Shown: positions 33,587 through 41,972 of the stretch, one piece after another
Numbering within the stretch: the first letter of the stretch is position 1
Layout of the letters: each line of letters opens with the position of its first letter
Source: Paenibacillus sp. ACRRY
GTDB taxonomy: Bacteria > Bacillota > Bacilli > Paenibacillales > Paenibacillaceae
Length of the DNA: 64,000 bases
Assembly: GCF_022346995.1 (NCBI RefSeq)
Contig: NZ_JAKRNM010000001.1
Location: 1,860,001-1,924,000, forward strand
Direction of reading: 5' to 3'
Notes under the pieces: model-generated
The model's input: only the letters and a program-made list of their open reading frames with translations
Told to the model about the DNA's origin: nothing
Database searches by the model: none
Made by a program: the position numbers and the translations under genes

Positions 33587-33723
33587 CACTTTTAACTTTA
33601 CACCCTTTTGGAAAAGAAAGATACCCGAACGACAAAAACACTCTACAGCATTATAAACTTTCTCTGCGCCATACTACAAGTTAATCCTTTTGCTTGCATG
33701 ACGGACACATTTCTTTAATTATT

Positions 33724-33743
33724 CGTGTGATGTAGATCACACG
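33724..33743 (+). promoter_or_regulatory. Fnr/Crp-type operator upstream of hmp
   Basis: CGTGTGATGTAGATCACACG is a 20-bp palindrome with the TGTGA-N6-TCACA core at 33726-33741. Its centre is 41.5 bases before the start predicted from the TATACT box, the class II activator position of Fnr. Confidence 0.75.
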
Positions 33744-33762
33744 TCCCCCTTTAGACCCTATC

Positions 33763-33768
33763 TATACT
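33763..33768 (+). promoter_or_regulatory. Predicted -10 box of the hmp promoter
   Basis: TATACT at 33763-33768 with no good -35 box upstream, as expected for an activator-dependent promoter; the start would be near 33775. Confidence 0.55.
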
Positions 33769-33848
33769 TGCTATATGCCACGCATAATAGATAAATGGCA
33801 CCAGGTTATCCATCTAAATTGTCAATCCATTTATAGGAGGAAAAATCC

Positions 33849-35087
33849 ATGTTAAGCGAAAATACAATTCGAGTGATCAAATCCACCGTACCTGTACTTG
33901 AAGTTCACGGAGAGGCCATTACCAGCCATTTCTATAAAACGATGTTTGCACATCATCCCGAACTCTTGAATATTTTCAATCATGCTAACCAAAAACAGGG
34001 ACGGCAGCAGGCCGCTCTTGCCAATATGGTATACGCTGCTGCCCTGCATATTGATAATCTCGCCGCGGTCCTGCCAGCCGTTCGTCAGGTTGCGCACAAA
34101 CACCGCAGTCTTGGCATTGCCCCGGAACAATACGAAATCGTGGGCACCTATTTGCTGAAAGCGATCAAGGATGTGCTGGGTGATGCTGCGACCGAGGAGA
34201 TTATTGCTGCGTGGGCCGACGCCTACAATGTTATTGCAGGTGTCTTTATCGGTTTAGAGAAGGATCTGTATACAGCAAGTGAAAACCAAAATGGTGGCTG
34301 GGAAGGTTTCCGGTCATTCCAGGTTGCCAAAAAGGTGAAAGAAAGTGACCTGATTACTTCCTTTTATCTAGTGCCAACGGACGGCAGTCCCATAGCCACA
34401 TATCAACCTGGACAGTATATCAGCCTCCGGATGAAACCTGAGGGAAATGCGTATGCCCAAATTAGACAGTACAGTCTTTCGGACGCTCCAGGAAAACCGT
34501 ATTACCGTATTTCTGTTAAACGAGAAAGTGCTCGGATGGAACGGCCAGATGGTGTTATATCGACATATCTGCATGATCATATCACAGAAGGAAACGTGGT
34601 CGAATTGTCTGCTCCTGCGGGCGATTTCACACTGAACACGGAGGATCCACGCGATGTCGTATTATTGAGCGGTGGCGTTGGGCTCACTCCGATGATCAGC
34701 ATGTTGAACACCCTGGTTGACAGTGAAGTCCAGCGTTCAGTCACTTTTGTTCATGCTGCCCTAAATGGCGAAGTTCATGCTTTTCGAGATCATGTAAATA
34801 CATTGGCAGAACAGCACGAGGACATACAGGCATTTTATTGTTATGCACAGCCAACACCAGATGACCGCACGCTGTCACGTTTTCATAGAGAGGGTTATGT
34901 TGATGCAGCCTGGCTGTCACAGATTATCCGCGAGCCCCTGGAATCCCATTACTATTTGACCGGTTCTGTCCCCTTTATGCAGACGATCTATGCGGCACTA
35001 TGCGAGATTGGCGTTTCACCTGAGAATATTCATTATGAGTTCTTTGGACCCAAAACAAACCTGATTCCTGCATCGGAAGCCATATAA
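33849..35087 (+). CDS. hmp: Flavohemoglobin (nitric oxide dioxygenase)
   Basis: Oxidises NO to nitrate with O2 and NADPH, protecting the cytosol from nitrosative stress. The 412-residue protein has a globin domain (1-140) with distal Tyr29 and Gln53 and proximal His85 (VAHKHRSLG), a ferredoxin-reductase FAD domain with RQYSLSDAPG near 205, and an NAD domain with GGVGLTPMISML near 280. The ATG has an AGGAGG upstream. It is inserted between yceD and ylbM relative to B. subtilis and is likely activated by an Fnr-type regulator. Confidence 0.97.
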   Translation: MLSENTIRVIKSTVPVLEVHGEAITSHFYKTMFAHHPELLNIFNHANQKQGRQQAALANMVYAAALHIDNLAAVLPAVRQVAHKHRSLGIAPEQYEIVGTYLLKAIKDVLGDAATEEIIAAWADAYNVIAGVFIGLEKDLYTASENQNGGWEGFRSFQVAKKVKESDLITSFYLVPTDGSPIATYQPGQYISLRMKPEGNAYAQIRQYSLSDAPGKPYYRISVKRESARMERPDGVISTYLHDHITEGNVVELSAPAGDFTLNTEDPRDVVLLSGGVGLTPMISMLNTLVDSEVQRSVTFVHAALNGEVHAFRDHVNTLAEQHEDIQAFYCYAQPTPDDRTLSRFHREGYVDAAWLSQIIREPLESHYYLTGSVPFMQTIYAALCEIGVSPENIHYEFFGPKTNLIPASEAI

Positions 35088-35133
35088 TTTATCTTCAGGA
35101 GAAAATAATAAAAGATCAGCAGTGACTCCCCTG

Positions 35134-35176
35134 AAAGCACGGGCCGTATTCATCTGAATGCGACTCTGTGCTTTTT
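35134..35176 (+). terminator. Terminator of hmp
   Basis: AAAGCAC pairs with GTGCTTT, with an inner ATTCA/TGAAT stem, followed by TTTTTT. Confidence 0.7.
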
Positions 35177-35345
35177 TGACGTTTTCTTAGCGCTTATTAT
35201 TTGAATAAGGATGCTCGTATCCCCTATTATTAAACAAGACATTTCTGCTCGGCGAAGCAGCAATGAACTTTATCAACCAATTTGAACAAAAATTCCAGTC
35301 AGGTATTGAAGATATATAACTTGTAACTGAAAGGAGTGCCCGCTG

Positions 35346-36578
35346 ATGAAAGCTGTAGGTGTTATTGTTGAATATAATCCGCTGCATAACGGACATGTCT
35401 ATCACTTGAATGAGGCCAGACGGCTAAGCGGAGCAGATGCCCTTGTGGCCGTCATGAGCGGCCCTTTTCTCCAGCGAGGGGAACCCGCCATTGTGGGTAA
35501 AAGGGCTCGTACCGAGATGGCGCTGCACGCAGGCGCCGATCTGGTGATTGAGCTGCCGGTTGCTTATGCGGTACAACCGGCGGAATGGTTTGCCTTCGGT
35601 GCAGTCTCGCTGCTGCACCGCACCGGGGTCGTGGACTCGCTCTGCTTCGGCAGCGAGTCCGGTGACCTGGACAGCCTGCAGCGCATTGCGCGCGTGCTGG
35701 CTGTGGAACCCGCAGGGCTGCGCGAGGACATCGCGCGGCGCCTGCGGGAAGGCGCCAGCTACCCCGCCGCGTACGCAGGCGCGGCGGCAGCGCTGGCGCC
35801 CGGCGGCGTGAGTGAAGACGCCGCCGCTGCACTGCTCGGGCAGCCCAACAATTCGCTTGGGCTGCACTACCTGATCGCGCTGGAACGACTCGGCAGCGCG
35901 ATCCAGCCATTGACGACGGCACGCACCGGTGCCGCGTACCATGAGGCGACGCCCGGACCGGGGGCGATCGCCAGTGCAACAGCCGTCCGCCGCCTGCTGA
36001 TGGCGGACGGGCTCCAGGCCGCCGCGCCGTATGTGCCGGCGGCAACACTTGCCATTCTGCAGCGCGAATGGCAAGCAGGACGCGCTCCCGTACACTGGGA
36101 GCGCTTCGCCCAGCCGCTGCTGCACACCGCGGCGACCCGCCGTGCCTCCGAGCTGGCAAATATCGCCGAAGTCACGGAAGGATTGGAGCACAGGCTGCTC
36201 CGCACACTGGCTCAGCTTCCGGAGCCATCGGTCGAATCGCTGCTGGATGCACTCAAAACCAAACGGTACACGCGCACCAAGCTGCAGCGAATGTTGACCC
36301 ATGTTCTGTTGAATCATGCCAAGGCCGAATTGACCCCGGACCAGCTAGCCGAAGGCCCCGGTTATCTTCGTGTCCTTGGATTCAATTCACTGGGCCAAAG
36401 TCTGTTGAAACAGATGAAAACGGCTTCCTCCCTGCCTGTTGTGCTGAAACCGTCTATCTTCACTCACAACCAGCTGGAGCTTGATGTGCAGGCACAAGCA
36501 GCGTATGCCCTCTCTTACGAGCAGACGGACACACGGGCCATGTACAGCGACTATTATGAGCCGCCAGTTCGATGCTAA
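35346..36578 (+). CDS. tmcAL: tRNA(Met) cytidine acetate ligase TmcAL (YlbM)
   Basis: Makes N4-acetylcytidine at the wobble position of elongator tRNA(Met) from acetate and ATP. The 410-residue protein has the nucleotidyltransferase signature EYNPLHNGHVYHL with His14 and His17 of HxxGH, SGPFLQRGEPA near 38 and the C-terminal RNA-binding region. GAAAGGAG precedes the ATG. The middle (about 35,560-36,250) is much richer in GC and alanine than its surroundings. It is convergent with sepM. Confidence 0.95.
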   Translation: MKAVGVIVEYNPLHNGHVYHLNEARRLSGADALVAVMSGPFLQRGEPAIVGKRARTEMALHAGADLVIELPVAYAVQPAEWFAFGAVSLLHRTGVVDSLCFGSESGDLDSLQRIARVLAVEPAGLREDIARRLREGASYPAAYAGAAAALAPGGVSEDAAAALLGQPNNSLGLHYLIALERLGSAIQPLTTARTGAAYHEATPGPGAIASATAVRRLLMADGLQAAAPYVPAATLAILQREWQAGRAPVHWERFAQPLLHTAATRRASELANIAEVTEGLEHRLLRTLAQLPEPSVESLLDALKTKRYTRTKLQRMLTHVLLNHAKAELTPDQLAEGPGYLRVLGFNSLGQSLLKQMKTASSLPVVLKPSIFTHNQLELDVQAQAAYALSYEQTDTRAMYSDYYEPPVRC

Positions 36579-36619
36579 ACGTTTGTACAATAATTTGTTC
36601 ATAAATGTTCTTATCAAAA

Positions 36620-36667
36620 AAATCCCCTATGTCGTGTCGTTTATTCAAACGATCGCATAGGGGATTT
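36620..36667. terminator. Bidirectional terminator between tmcAL and sepM
   Basis: Perfect 12-base arms AAATCCCCTATG and CATAGGGGATTT with flanking A- and T-runs on the sides that serve both convergent genes. Confidence 0.82.
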
Positions 36668-36735
36668 CAATTTATCTAATCTCACTCTTCCTTGATAACG
36701 CGCTTGCTCCTAATCACATTATCCACATCAACCTT

Positions 36736-37776
36736 TTATGATTTGGCAGACAATGTTTTCAGATAAGCGAGGGCATCGTCTACCGTATTCACTGGAACCA
36801 GCTTCATTTGAGTGCCAATCTGTTCCGCTTTGGCTTCGGCTTCCTGATAATTCTGTTTCGGAACGAAGAAAATCTCTGCCTCTTTTCGATCCGCGGCAAC
36901 GATTTTATGCACCACACCACCAATGGGACCGACTACGCCTTCCTTGGTGATCGTGCCTGTGCCGGCAATTCGGTGACCTTGGGTAAGATCTCCGGGAGTA
37001 AGCTGATTATAAATTTCCAGGGTAAACATCAATCCGGCCGAAGGACCGCCAACCTGAGTATCCGTAAACGTAATTTGTTTATCCGAATCTTCAGGCTTTA
37101 CTTTCTGAACGGTTCCGATCATTACACCCAAGCCGGGCCGAGTATCACCCGTTTTGCTGTCTTTGACTTCAATCAGTTTCACATCACGGCTAATCGTCTC
37201 GCCTCCGCGTTCCAATTGCATCTCTACCGTATCTCCCACTTTTTTGTCCTTCAACTGGGCAGATAATACCGTGTTATCCGGTGTAGCTGTTCCGTTCACG
37301 CCCAGGATAATATCGCCAGGAGCAATATCTCCCTGTGGCTTCGGGTCCTCTGATAAGCCAAACACGAAGATATGTTCAGGAACAATGGAATACTTAACAC
37401 CCGCCTGCTCATAAGCAGCTTCCATAGCGGAAGATTGAGAATCGCTCATGAACCATACCTGTTCGGCAGAGTACTCTGCTTCCGTTTTTCCTTGCAGGCG
37501 GTCTTCCTTTTTGTCAATTTGCATATTTCGGTTAAACAGGGACGTACCCAGCAAAAACACATTGGCATACGTTGCCGACACGGTCGTCATCATGAATACA
37601 CCACGTTCTTCCTGGTCTCCATCCTTAACCGTAACCATCGGTTTTACTTCATCCGCGCTGCCAGGCATATAGATGATATATGGCGTTGGCATATACACTG
37701 CAACGTAGACAACCAGAGCCACCACGATCACAAAGATCGAAGCTCTGAAGCCGCCAGATTTTCGAATCCGATTCAT
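36736..37776 (-). CDS. sepM: PDZ-domain Lon-type protease SepM (YlbL)
   Basis: Membrane-anchored serine protease with PDZ and Lon domains; SepM cuts the competence peptide in streptococci, and YlbL of B. subtilis acts in the DNA damage checkpoint. The 346-residue protein has one N-terminal membrane segment (residues 10-32), a PDZ domain (GDIAPGDIILGVNG near 150) and the Lon dyad: Ser near 246 (GGPSAGLMF) and Lys near 290 (VVHKIVAA). I prefer the ATG at 37776 (MNRIRKSGGF) with GGGGG upstream and a TATAAT box at 37811-37816; an upstream ATG overlaps that promoter. Confidence 0.9.
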   Translation of the reverse strand: MNRIRKSGGFRASIFVIVVALVVYVAVYMPTPYIIYMPGSADEVKPMVTVKDGDQEERGVFMMTTVSATYANVFLLGTSLFNRNMQIDKKEDRLQGKTEAEYSAEQVWFMSDSQSSAMEAAYEQAGVKYSIVPEHIFVFGLSEDPKPQGDIAPGDIILGVNGTATPDNTVLSAQLKDKKVGDTVEMQLERGGETISRDVKLIEVKDSKTGDTRPGLGVMIGTVQKVKPEDSDKQITFTDTQVGGPSAGLMFTLEIYNQLTPGDLTQGHRIAGTGTITKEGVVGPIGGVVHKIVAADRKEAEIFFVPKQNYQEAEAKAEQIGTQMKLVPVNTVDDALAYLKTLSAKS

Positions 37777-37853
37777 CGCATGAGCCCCCGTTCTTTGCGT
37801 TTCTTCCATAATTATAAGTCTAACATCCTCATTCTCACGCATACAATGGTACA

Positions 37854-37924
37854 GGCCGGATAGGCCGCAGTATTCTGTGGCTTGTCCGGTCAAGGCCGAA
37901 CCGTCCTCTGGACGTCATTCGGCC
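37854..37924. repeat. Two tandem GC-rich hairpins in the sepM-ylbJ spacer
   Basis: GGCCGGA (37854-37860) pairs with TCCGGTC (37885-37891), with GGCC/GGCT inner pairing; GGCCGAA (37894-37900) pairs with TTCGGCC (37918-37924), with GTCC/GGAC inside. They stand in the divergent promoter region, about 60-130 bases before ylbJ. Neither has a T-run. A regulatory RNA or protein-binding role is possible. Confidence 0.5.
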
Positions 37925-37981
37925 GTCCAATCCGATTACTGCAGCCGAATGAATCGGCGCTATTTCATTTGAGGTGAAACG

Positions 37982-39232
37982 ATGACAATGCAGACCGAGG
38001 TTACAGGATCCAACCCGATCAGGTCAGTACTCCTTAGTACCGGCGCTTTGTTACTGGTCGTCGCTGTAGTTGTATCTCCGAAAGATGCCTTCGATGCCTC
38101 CATTCAAGGATTGGACATCTGGTGGAAAATTATCTTCCCCGCAATGCTTCCGTTTCTGATGTTGTCGCAAATGCTCACTGCATTTGGTTTTACAGACGCT
38201 CTCGGCGTCTTGCTGGGACCACTGATGCAGCGTTGGTTTCGCCTCCCCGGCGAAGCTGGACTAGCCATTGCCGTCGGCATGTGTGGAGGATTTCCTGCTG
38301 GGGCGGACACAGCGTCCCGTTTGGTCCGGGATCAACAAATAACCGGCAAACAGGCCATTATTTTGGTCGCTGCAGCTCATTTCACCAATCCGATGATGAT
38401 CATTTTGGTCATAGGTGCCGCTTTTCTTCACCAGCCTGCTGCCGGATACTTTCTGCTTATGATTCATTGGCTCAGCGGATGGATTGCCGCAATCATTGCC
38501 ATTCGGCTCAACCGCAGTAGCCAAAAACATTCCACTGCAGCCAGTCCCCCCAAGCGCAGCCCGCACCAGGGGCTTTGGTTTCGAATGATGGACGCAGCCC
38601 GTGAAGCCCAAGCCCGAGATGGCCGCGGGTTCGGCAAACTGCTGGGTGACACCGTGTCTCATGCCGTACAGACACTAATGATGACCGGTGGTTACATCAT
38701 CGGTTTTGCCGTGTTTATTCGACTTCTGGGCCTGTACATCACGCCCGGCAGTTCGGCTGCCCTCTGGCCTTCTGTATTGGAAGTGCATTTGGGCACATAC
38801 CATTTAAGTCAAACGCCATGGGCACCCTTACTTACGATTTCCCTGATAGCTGCGGTTCTTGGTTGGGGCGGACTGTGCTCCCATTTACAAGTCTCAGCTG
38901 TGATGAAATCCGCCGGGATGGCATCCAAGAGCATGATCTATTTTGCTGCTGTACGTTTAATTCATGCCTTGATTGCCTTTTCCTTAAGTGTCTTCCTATG
39001 GCTACCCTTTAGCCGTTACAGTGCAGAGTTACGAGCTAAGTTCTGGCCTTCTGCAAGCGCGGATGAGACGACTCTGCTGCCGATGCAATCCCAGCTTGAA
39101 GGCAACAACGCTGCGGCAGAGATTTTATGGAGCAGCTTCCCAGTAGTATGTATCGGACTTGCGATCATTCTTGCCGTTATGATCAGCCTGTCCGGCTTGA
39201 CCCACTGGTTTAACCGCCGTTTTTCTCGCTGA
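37982..39232 (+). CDS. ylbJ: Sporulation integral membrane protein YlbJ
   Basis: Membrane protein required for proper spore cortex formation in B. subtilis, where it is made in the mother cell under sigma-E. The 416-residue protein has about eight to ten hydrophobic segments with the nucleoside-recognition/Gate-type pattern (SKDAFD-like loop, [16 protein letters not shown] near 103 and [15 protein letters not shown] near 297). AGGTGA precedes the ATG. A CATACAAT at 37840-37847 matches the sigma-E -10 consensus but no good -35 is visible. Its last 23 bases overlap coaD tail to tail. Confidence 0.93.
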   Translation: MTMQTEVTGSNPIRSVLLSTGALLLVVAVVVSPKDAFDASIQGLDIWWKIIFPAMLPFLMLSQMLTAFGFTDALGVLLGPLMQRWFRLPGEAGLAIAVGMCGGFPAGADTASRLVRDQQITGKQAIILVAAAHFTNPMMIILVIGAAFLHQPAAGYFLLMIHWLSGWIAAIIAIRLNRSSQKHSTAASPPKRSPHQGLWFRMMDAAREAQARDGRGFGKLLGDTVSHAVQTLMMTGGYIIGFAVFIRLLGLYITPGSSAALWPSVLEVHLGTYHLSQTPWAPLLTISLIAAVLGWGGLCSHLQVSAVMKSAGMASKSMIYFAAVRLIHALIAFSLSVFLWLPFSRYSAELRAKFWPSASADETTLLPMQSQLEGNNAAAEILWSSFPVVCIGLAIILAVMISLSGLTHWFNRRFSR

Positions 39233-39725
39233 TTTTCCGGCGAAGTGCTGTTTCTACTTCCGGGGACACCAGATCGGTTACATCTCCATGGTAATGGGCA
39301 ATTTCCTTGACGATACTGGAGCTCAAATACGAATATTTCGGATTGGTCATCATAAAGATGGTTTCCGCATCCGGGTTCAGCTTGCTGTTGGTGGAAGCAA
39401 GCTGCAGCTCATATTCAAAGTCAGTCACGGAGCGTATGCCACGTACGATGACCTGAGCTTCCTTTTGCCGAACATAATTGGCTGTCAGGTCACGGAAGCT
39501 ATCCACTTCCACATTAGGCAGATGGCCCGTAACTTCTGTAATGAGCGCTTTGCGCTCTTCCACCGTGAACAGTGGATTTTTACTCATATTATTCAGTACA
39601 GCCACGATGACGCGGTCAAATTGCTTGGACGCCCTGGCGATAATGTCCAGATGGCCCATCGTTACAGGATCAAAACTCCCGGGATATACGGCAATTCGTT
39701 CCTGCCTGTGTATCATTTCAGTCAT
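39210..39725 (-). CDS. coaD: Phosphopantetheine adenylyltransferase
   Basis: Fourth step of CoA synthesis: ATP plus 4'-phosphopantetheine to dephospho-CoA. The 171-residue protein has the nucleotidyltransferase motif [16 protein letters not shown] (residues 14-29; TxGH His) and the [11 protein letters not shown] motif near 125. Its ATG overlaps the rsmD stop by eight bases (shared ATGACTGA), so the two are coupled as in B. subtilis ylbH-coaD. Confidence 0.97.
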   Translation of the reverse strand: MTEMIHRQERIAVYPGSFDPVTMGHLDIIARASKQFDRVIVAVLNNMSKNPLFTVEERKALITEVTGHLPNVEVDSFRDLTANYVRQKEAQVIVRGIRSVTDFEYELQLASTNSKLNPDAETIFMMTNPKYSYLSSSIVKEIAHYHGDVTDLVSPEVETALRRKISEKNGG

Positions 39726-40326
39726 GAGGAGCCTCCTCTTCTGCTATGCTGTTTTCTCCATCATTTGATGCCTCAGGTGCATAAGCGTAGATGGATACAG
39801 CTGTCTCCCCATACACAGCCTTGCGCGTTTGTTCAAACGGGCCGAATTGCTCAGGGTAACTATATTTGGATTCATATTCAAGCACGATCGTCGCTTCCGG
39901 TTTAAGCAGTTCCAGTTCATGCATCGTAAGCATCAGCTCATCCCCGTTTTTCATACGGTAAGGCGGATCGAGAAACACCAGATCAAATCGTGTCGTTCGC
40001 TTCGCAAGCGCCTTTAATGCACGGCCTGCATCATTACGGTATATGGCTGCCTGATCCTCCAGCTTGGTTGCCTTCAGATTGGCGCGGATCACTTCAATAC
40101 TTTTAGATTCCAAATCAACAAAAACAGCCTTGTCCATGCCGCGGCTTAGCGCCTCAATTCCGAGACCACCACTACCCGCAAACAAATCCAATGCTGTACC
40201 ACCCTCAAAATAAGGGCCAATCATGCTAAACAGCGCTTCCTTCACCTTGTCGGTGGTCGGACGTGTTCCATTGCCAGGAACAGCCTTCAGCGGTCTGCCT
40301 TTCGCACTCCCGGATACCACTCTCAC
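39718..40326 (-). CDS. rsmD: 16S rRNA (guanine-966-N2)-methyltransferase RsmD (YlbH)
   Basis: SAM-dependent methyltransferase that modifies G966 of 16S rRNA in the 30S head. The 202-residue protein has [18 protein letters not shown] at the start, the SAM loop [18 protein letters not shown] (49-66) and the catalytic motif FLDPPYRMK near 122. The start is GTG at 40326 with AAAGGTGA upstream. It is first in the rsmD-coaD pair. Confidence 0.96.
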   Translation of the reverse strand: MRVVSGSAKGRPLKAVPGNGTRPTTDKVKEALFSMIGPYFEGGTALDLFAGSGGLGIEALSRGMDKAVFVDLESKSIEVIRANLKATKLEDQAAIYRNDAGRALKALAKRTTRFDLVFLDPPYRMKNGDELMLTMHELELLKPEATIVLEYESKYSYPEQFGPFEQTRKAVYGETAVSIYAYAPEASNDGENSIAEEEAPHD

Positions 40327-40431
40327 TGATGAGTCACCTTTTCTCTCTATGTAAGTTTATTGATACAGCTATCGTACCACACTCGGGTTCAGTTTGAAAA
40401 ATAGTCTGTCTCCATTCATTTCAAAAAATTG
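40327..40431 (-). promoter_or_regulatory. Weak promoter region of rsmD
   Basis: On the minus strand TTCAAA (40393-40398) and TACGAT (40371-40376) with a 16-base spacer and a TGG extension lie about 45 bases before the gene. The match is modest. Confidence 0.35.
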
Positions 40432-40460
40432 TTGACCCGTTGTTGACGCATATGTATAAA
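40432..40460 (+). promoter_or_regulatory. Sigma-A promoter of a candidate small RNA
   Basis: TTGACC (40432-40437) and TATAAA (40455-40460) with a 17-base spacer, pointing into a gene-free region. The predicted start is near 40467. Confidence 0.6.
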
Positions 40461-40466
40461 AAGGAA

Positions 40467-40605
40467 ACATTTCGGCCATTCTATAATTATCGACATCACA
40501 AGTGTCGTAGACAACCGCGGAGAAGACTTACGTTTCCCCATAAGCTCTTCGTCCGGTTTCTCCTCTCCCATGAAAAATAGGCCCTCGAAGGAGGGCCTGT
40601 TTTTG
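40467..40605 (+). ncRNA. Candidate small structured RNA upstream of rsmD
   Basis: A predicted transcript of about 139 bases runs from the promoter above to a terminator at 40579-40605. It has no open frame of note. Inside it GAAGACTTA (40522-40530) pairs with TAAGCTCTTC (40541-40550), and flanking GGAGAA/TTCTCC can extend or replace that stem. A structured RNA motif of unknown role (the ylbH leader) is known next to ylbH, the B. subtilis rsmD; this may be its counterpart, on either strand. The minus-strand reading would instead be a leader of rsmD. Confidence 0.5.
40579..40605. terminator. Bidirectional terminator at the end of the small RNA
   Basis: AGGCCCTC and GAGGGCCT arms with a GAAG loop; TGTTTTTG follows on the plus strand and TATTTTTC on the minus strand. 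It can end both the small RNA and the convergent gene at 40674. Confidence 0.85.
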
Positions 40606-40673
40606 TTTACTTTTTAATATGTATGGAAACTGGAAACCATTAGTTAAGACTGTATGCCTTCTTCAACAAGGAG

Positions 40674-41093
40674 TCACACTTCTTCCACTTCAACATCTGT
40701 TTCGGGCTCCAACCAGCCGATCTCTTTGAGCCAAACTTCCATGTCATTCAGAAACGCTGTATGATCCAAATGCGCTATTTTGTATTTCTTTATCTTCTCA
40801 CTCAAAAAAGCATAAAAGGAATGACTTAACTCAACCCGTTGTCTTCTTTTACTGAACTCTTTGTAACGGTCCTCACTGACCGTCATGTCAAAATAAATCA
40901 CCTGCTCTTTTTTGGCATATCTGACCGAAGACTCTCGTTCATATTCTTCCGGCAGGCAGCGAAAAACAAAGAACAGCTCGATATCACATGCAGGATATTT
41001 CATTTCAGCTTGTTCAAAAACAGGCTGTAATTCGTCAGATAGGGAGGCGACGTAGGTTAACCCGGATGTATCGGATGTTTTACTCAGTTTCAC
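40674..41093 (-). CDS. Hypothetical protein, 139 residues
   Basis: I do not recognise this protein. It is soluble, acidic at the C-terminus (ETDVEVEEV) and rich in aromatic and charged residues (VFRCLPEEYERESSVRYAKK, FDMTVSEDRYKEFSKR). There is no signal or membrane segment. The ATG at 41093 follows GGAGGAGG-like purines. It is 26 bases downstream of a small membrane-protein gene and may share its transcript; the terminator at 40579 follows. Similar small proteins in Paenibacillus often carry no domain name. Confidence 0.65.
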   Translation of the reverse strand: MKLSKTSDTSGLTYVASLSDELQPVFEQAEMKYPACDIELFFVFRCLPEEYERESSVRYAKKEQVIYFDMTVSEDRYKEFSKRRQRVELSHSFYAFLSEKIKKYKIAHLDHTAFLNDMEVWLKEIGWLEPETDVEVEEV

Positions 41094-41119
41094 AGTAAGC
41101 CTCCTCCTTAATTTACCAG

Positions 41120-41410
41120 TTATTCATGGTTCTCCATCTCCCGGTATTTCCGATTGGAACGCCGCAAGTTTATCATGGGGAACAACAGAAAAACTACTGG
41201 TAAGAATAAATTCCAATTCTGCTTGATAATCATCACAATACTGAAGAACACAATCGCGAGCCAAACCAGTATTTCAATAGTCTCAACCTTGGTTAGCGTA
41301 TACTTAAATGCTTTTTTGGAGATGAGACAAACAAGGTAATACACGAGCAAAGCATAAAACACACCCATACCTAGAATTGCAATTAGAGCGATAAACATTT
41401 CCATGAACAT
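41120..41410 (-). CDS. Hypothetical membrane protein, 96 residues
   Basis: Unrecognised small membrane protein with three predicted hydrophobic segments (residues 4-31, 45-63 and 67-80) and a basic C-terminal tail (NLRRSNRKYREMENHE). GGAGGTG lies eight bases before the ATG at 41410. It probably forms an operon with the soluble protein gene downstream. Confidence 0.65.
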   Translation of the reverse strand: MFMEMFIALIAILGMGVFYALLVYYLVCLISKKAFKYTLTKVETIEILVWLAIVFFSIVMIIKQNWNLFLPVVFLLFPMINLRRSNRKYREMENHE

Positions 41411-41513
41411 CCCCCTCTCACCTCCAATTCCCTTTCTTCATCCACTTTATTTTACCATATAAGTAAAAAACGTGTACCAACCGTGAATCCAAGAAATATA
41501 CTTTCTTTCCATT

Positions 41514-41819
41514 TTATTTCTCTTCGGTAATAATCGTTGCATTGTAGATCACAACACGTTTTCCATTTAGATCAAATAACACTTTGTTGCCATATTCCGT
41601 ATCCTGCACATCGATTTTCCCTTCGTAGGTCTGAATCAACTCACCGGAGTCACTGTACACCTTAACAATCCGCTCCAGACCCCCGGAGTTGTTGGATCTC
41701 ATCGTTTTCAGCGCCCTTTCACCCGAAGCCGTATTGAAATACCAGATGAAACATCCCACAATGATGCCGAGTACAGCCAGTACGGTAACCCATACGCCCG
41801 TTTTTGCCTTTCTGCTCAT
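41514..41819 (-). CDS. Small secreted or lipoprotein-like protein (DUF5052-like)
   Basis: A 101-residue protein with a basic start, one hydrophobic segment (residues 7-27) ending in IVGC, a lipobox-like sequence, then an extracytoplasmic domain with SNNSGGLERIVKVYSDSGELIQTYEGK and KVLFDLNGKRVVIYN. This resembles small DUF5052-type proteins of unknown function, from memory only. The ATG at 41819 is set by AAGGGGGGCGAC upstream; a longer in-frame start has no ribosome site. It lies upstream of, and in the same direction as, the two small hypothetical genes. Confidence 0.65.
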   Translation of the reverse strand: MSRKAKTGVWVTVLAVLGIIVGCFIWYFNTASGERALKTMRSNNSGGLERIVKVYSDSGELIQTYEGKIDVQDTEYGNKVLFDLNGKRVVIYNATIITEEK

Positions 41820-41917
41820 AATGTCGCCCCCCTTCAATCCATGTCTCGTACAGTACGAAAAAGCTTCGATAACGGTTTCACAAAATGCAATTTTCCACTT
41901 TTCTTCCCACAACAAAA

Positions 41918-41950
41918 AACAGAGGCCTCCGATATACGGCGACCCCTGTT
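41918..41950 (-). terminator. Terminator of the GH2 gene
   Basis: On the minus strand AACAGGGG and CCTCTGTT arms with CCGT/CGG inner pairing, followed by TTTTTTG, 23 bases after the stop. Confidence 0.8.
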
Positions 41951-41972
41951 CTGTATTTATTTGAAATGACTT

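Larger units (their letters stand above)
33396..33848. other. Divergent yceD-hmp regulatory region
   Basis: This 453-base spacer contains the yceD promoter on one strand and, on the other, an Fnr-like box, a TATACT -10 box and the hmp ribosome site AGGAGG. No gene is seen. Confidence 0.6.

Noticed and set aside
35424..36317. Minus-strand open frame of 297 codons inside tmcAL
   Set aside because: A by-product of the high GC of this gene segment; the plus-strand product is a full TmcAL.
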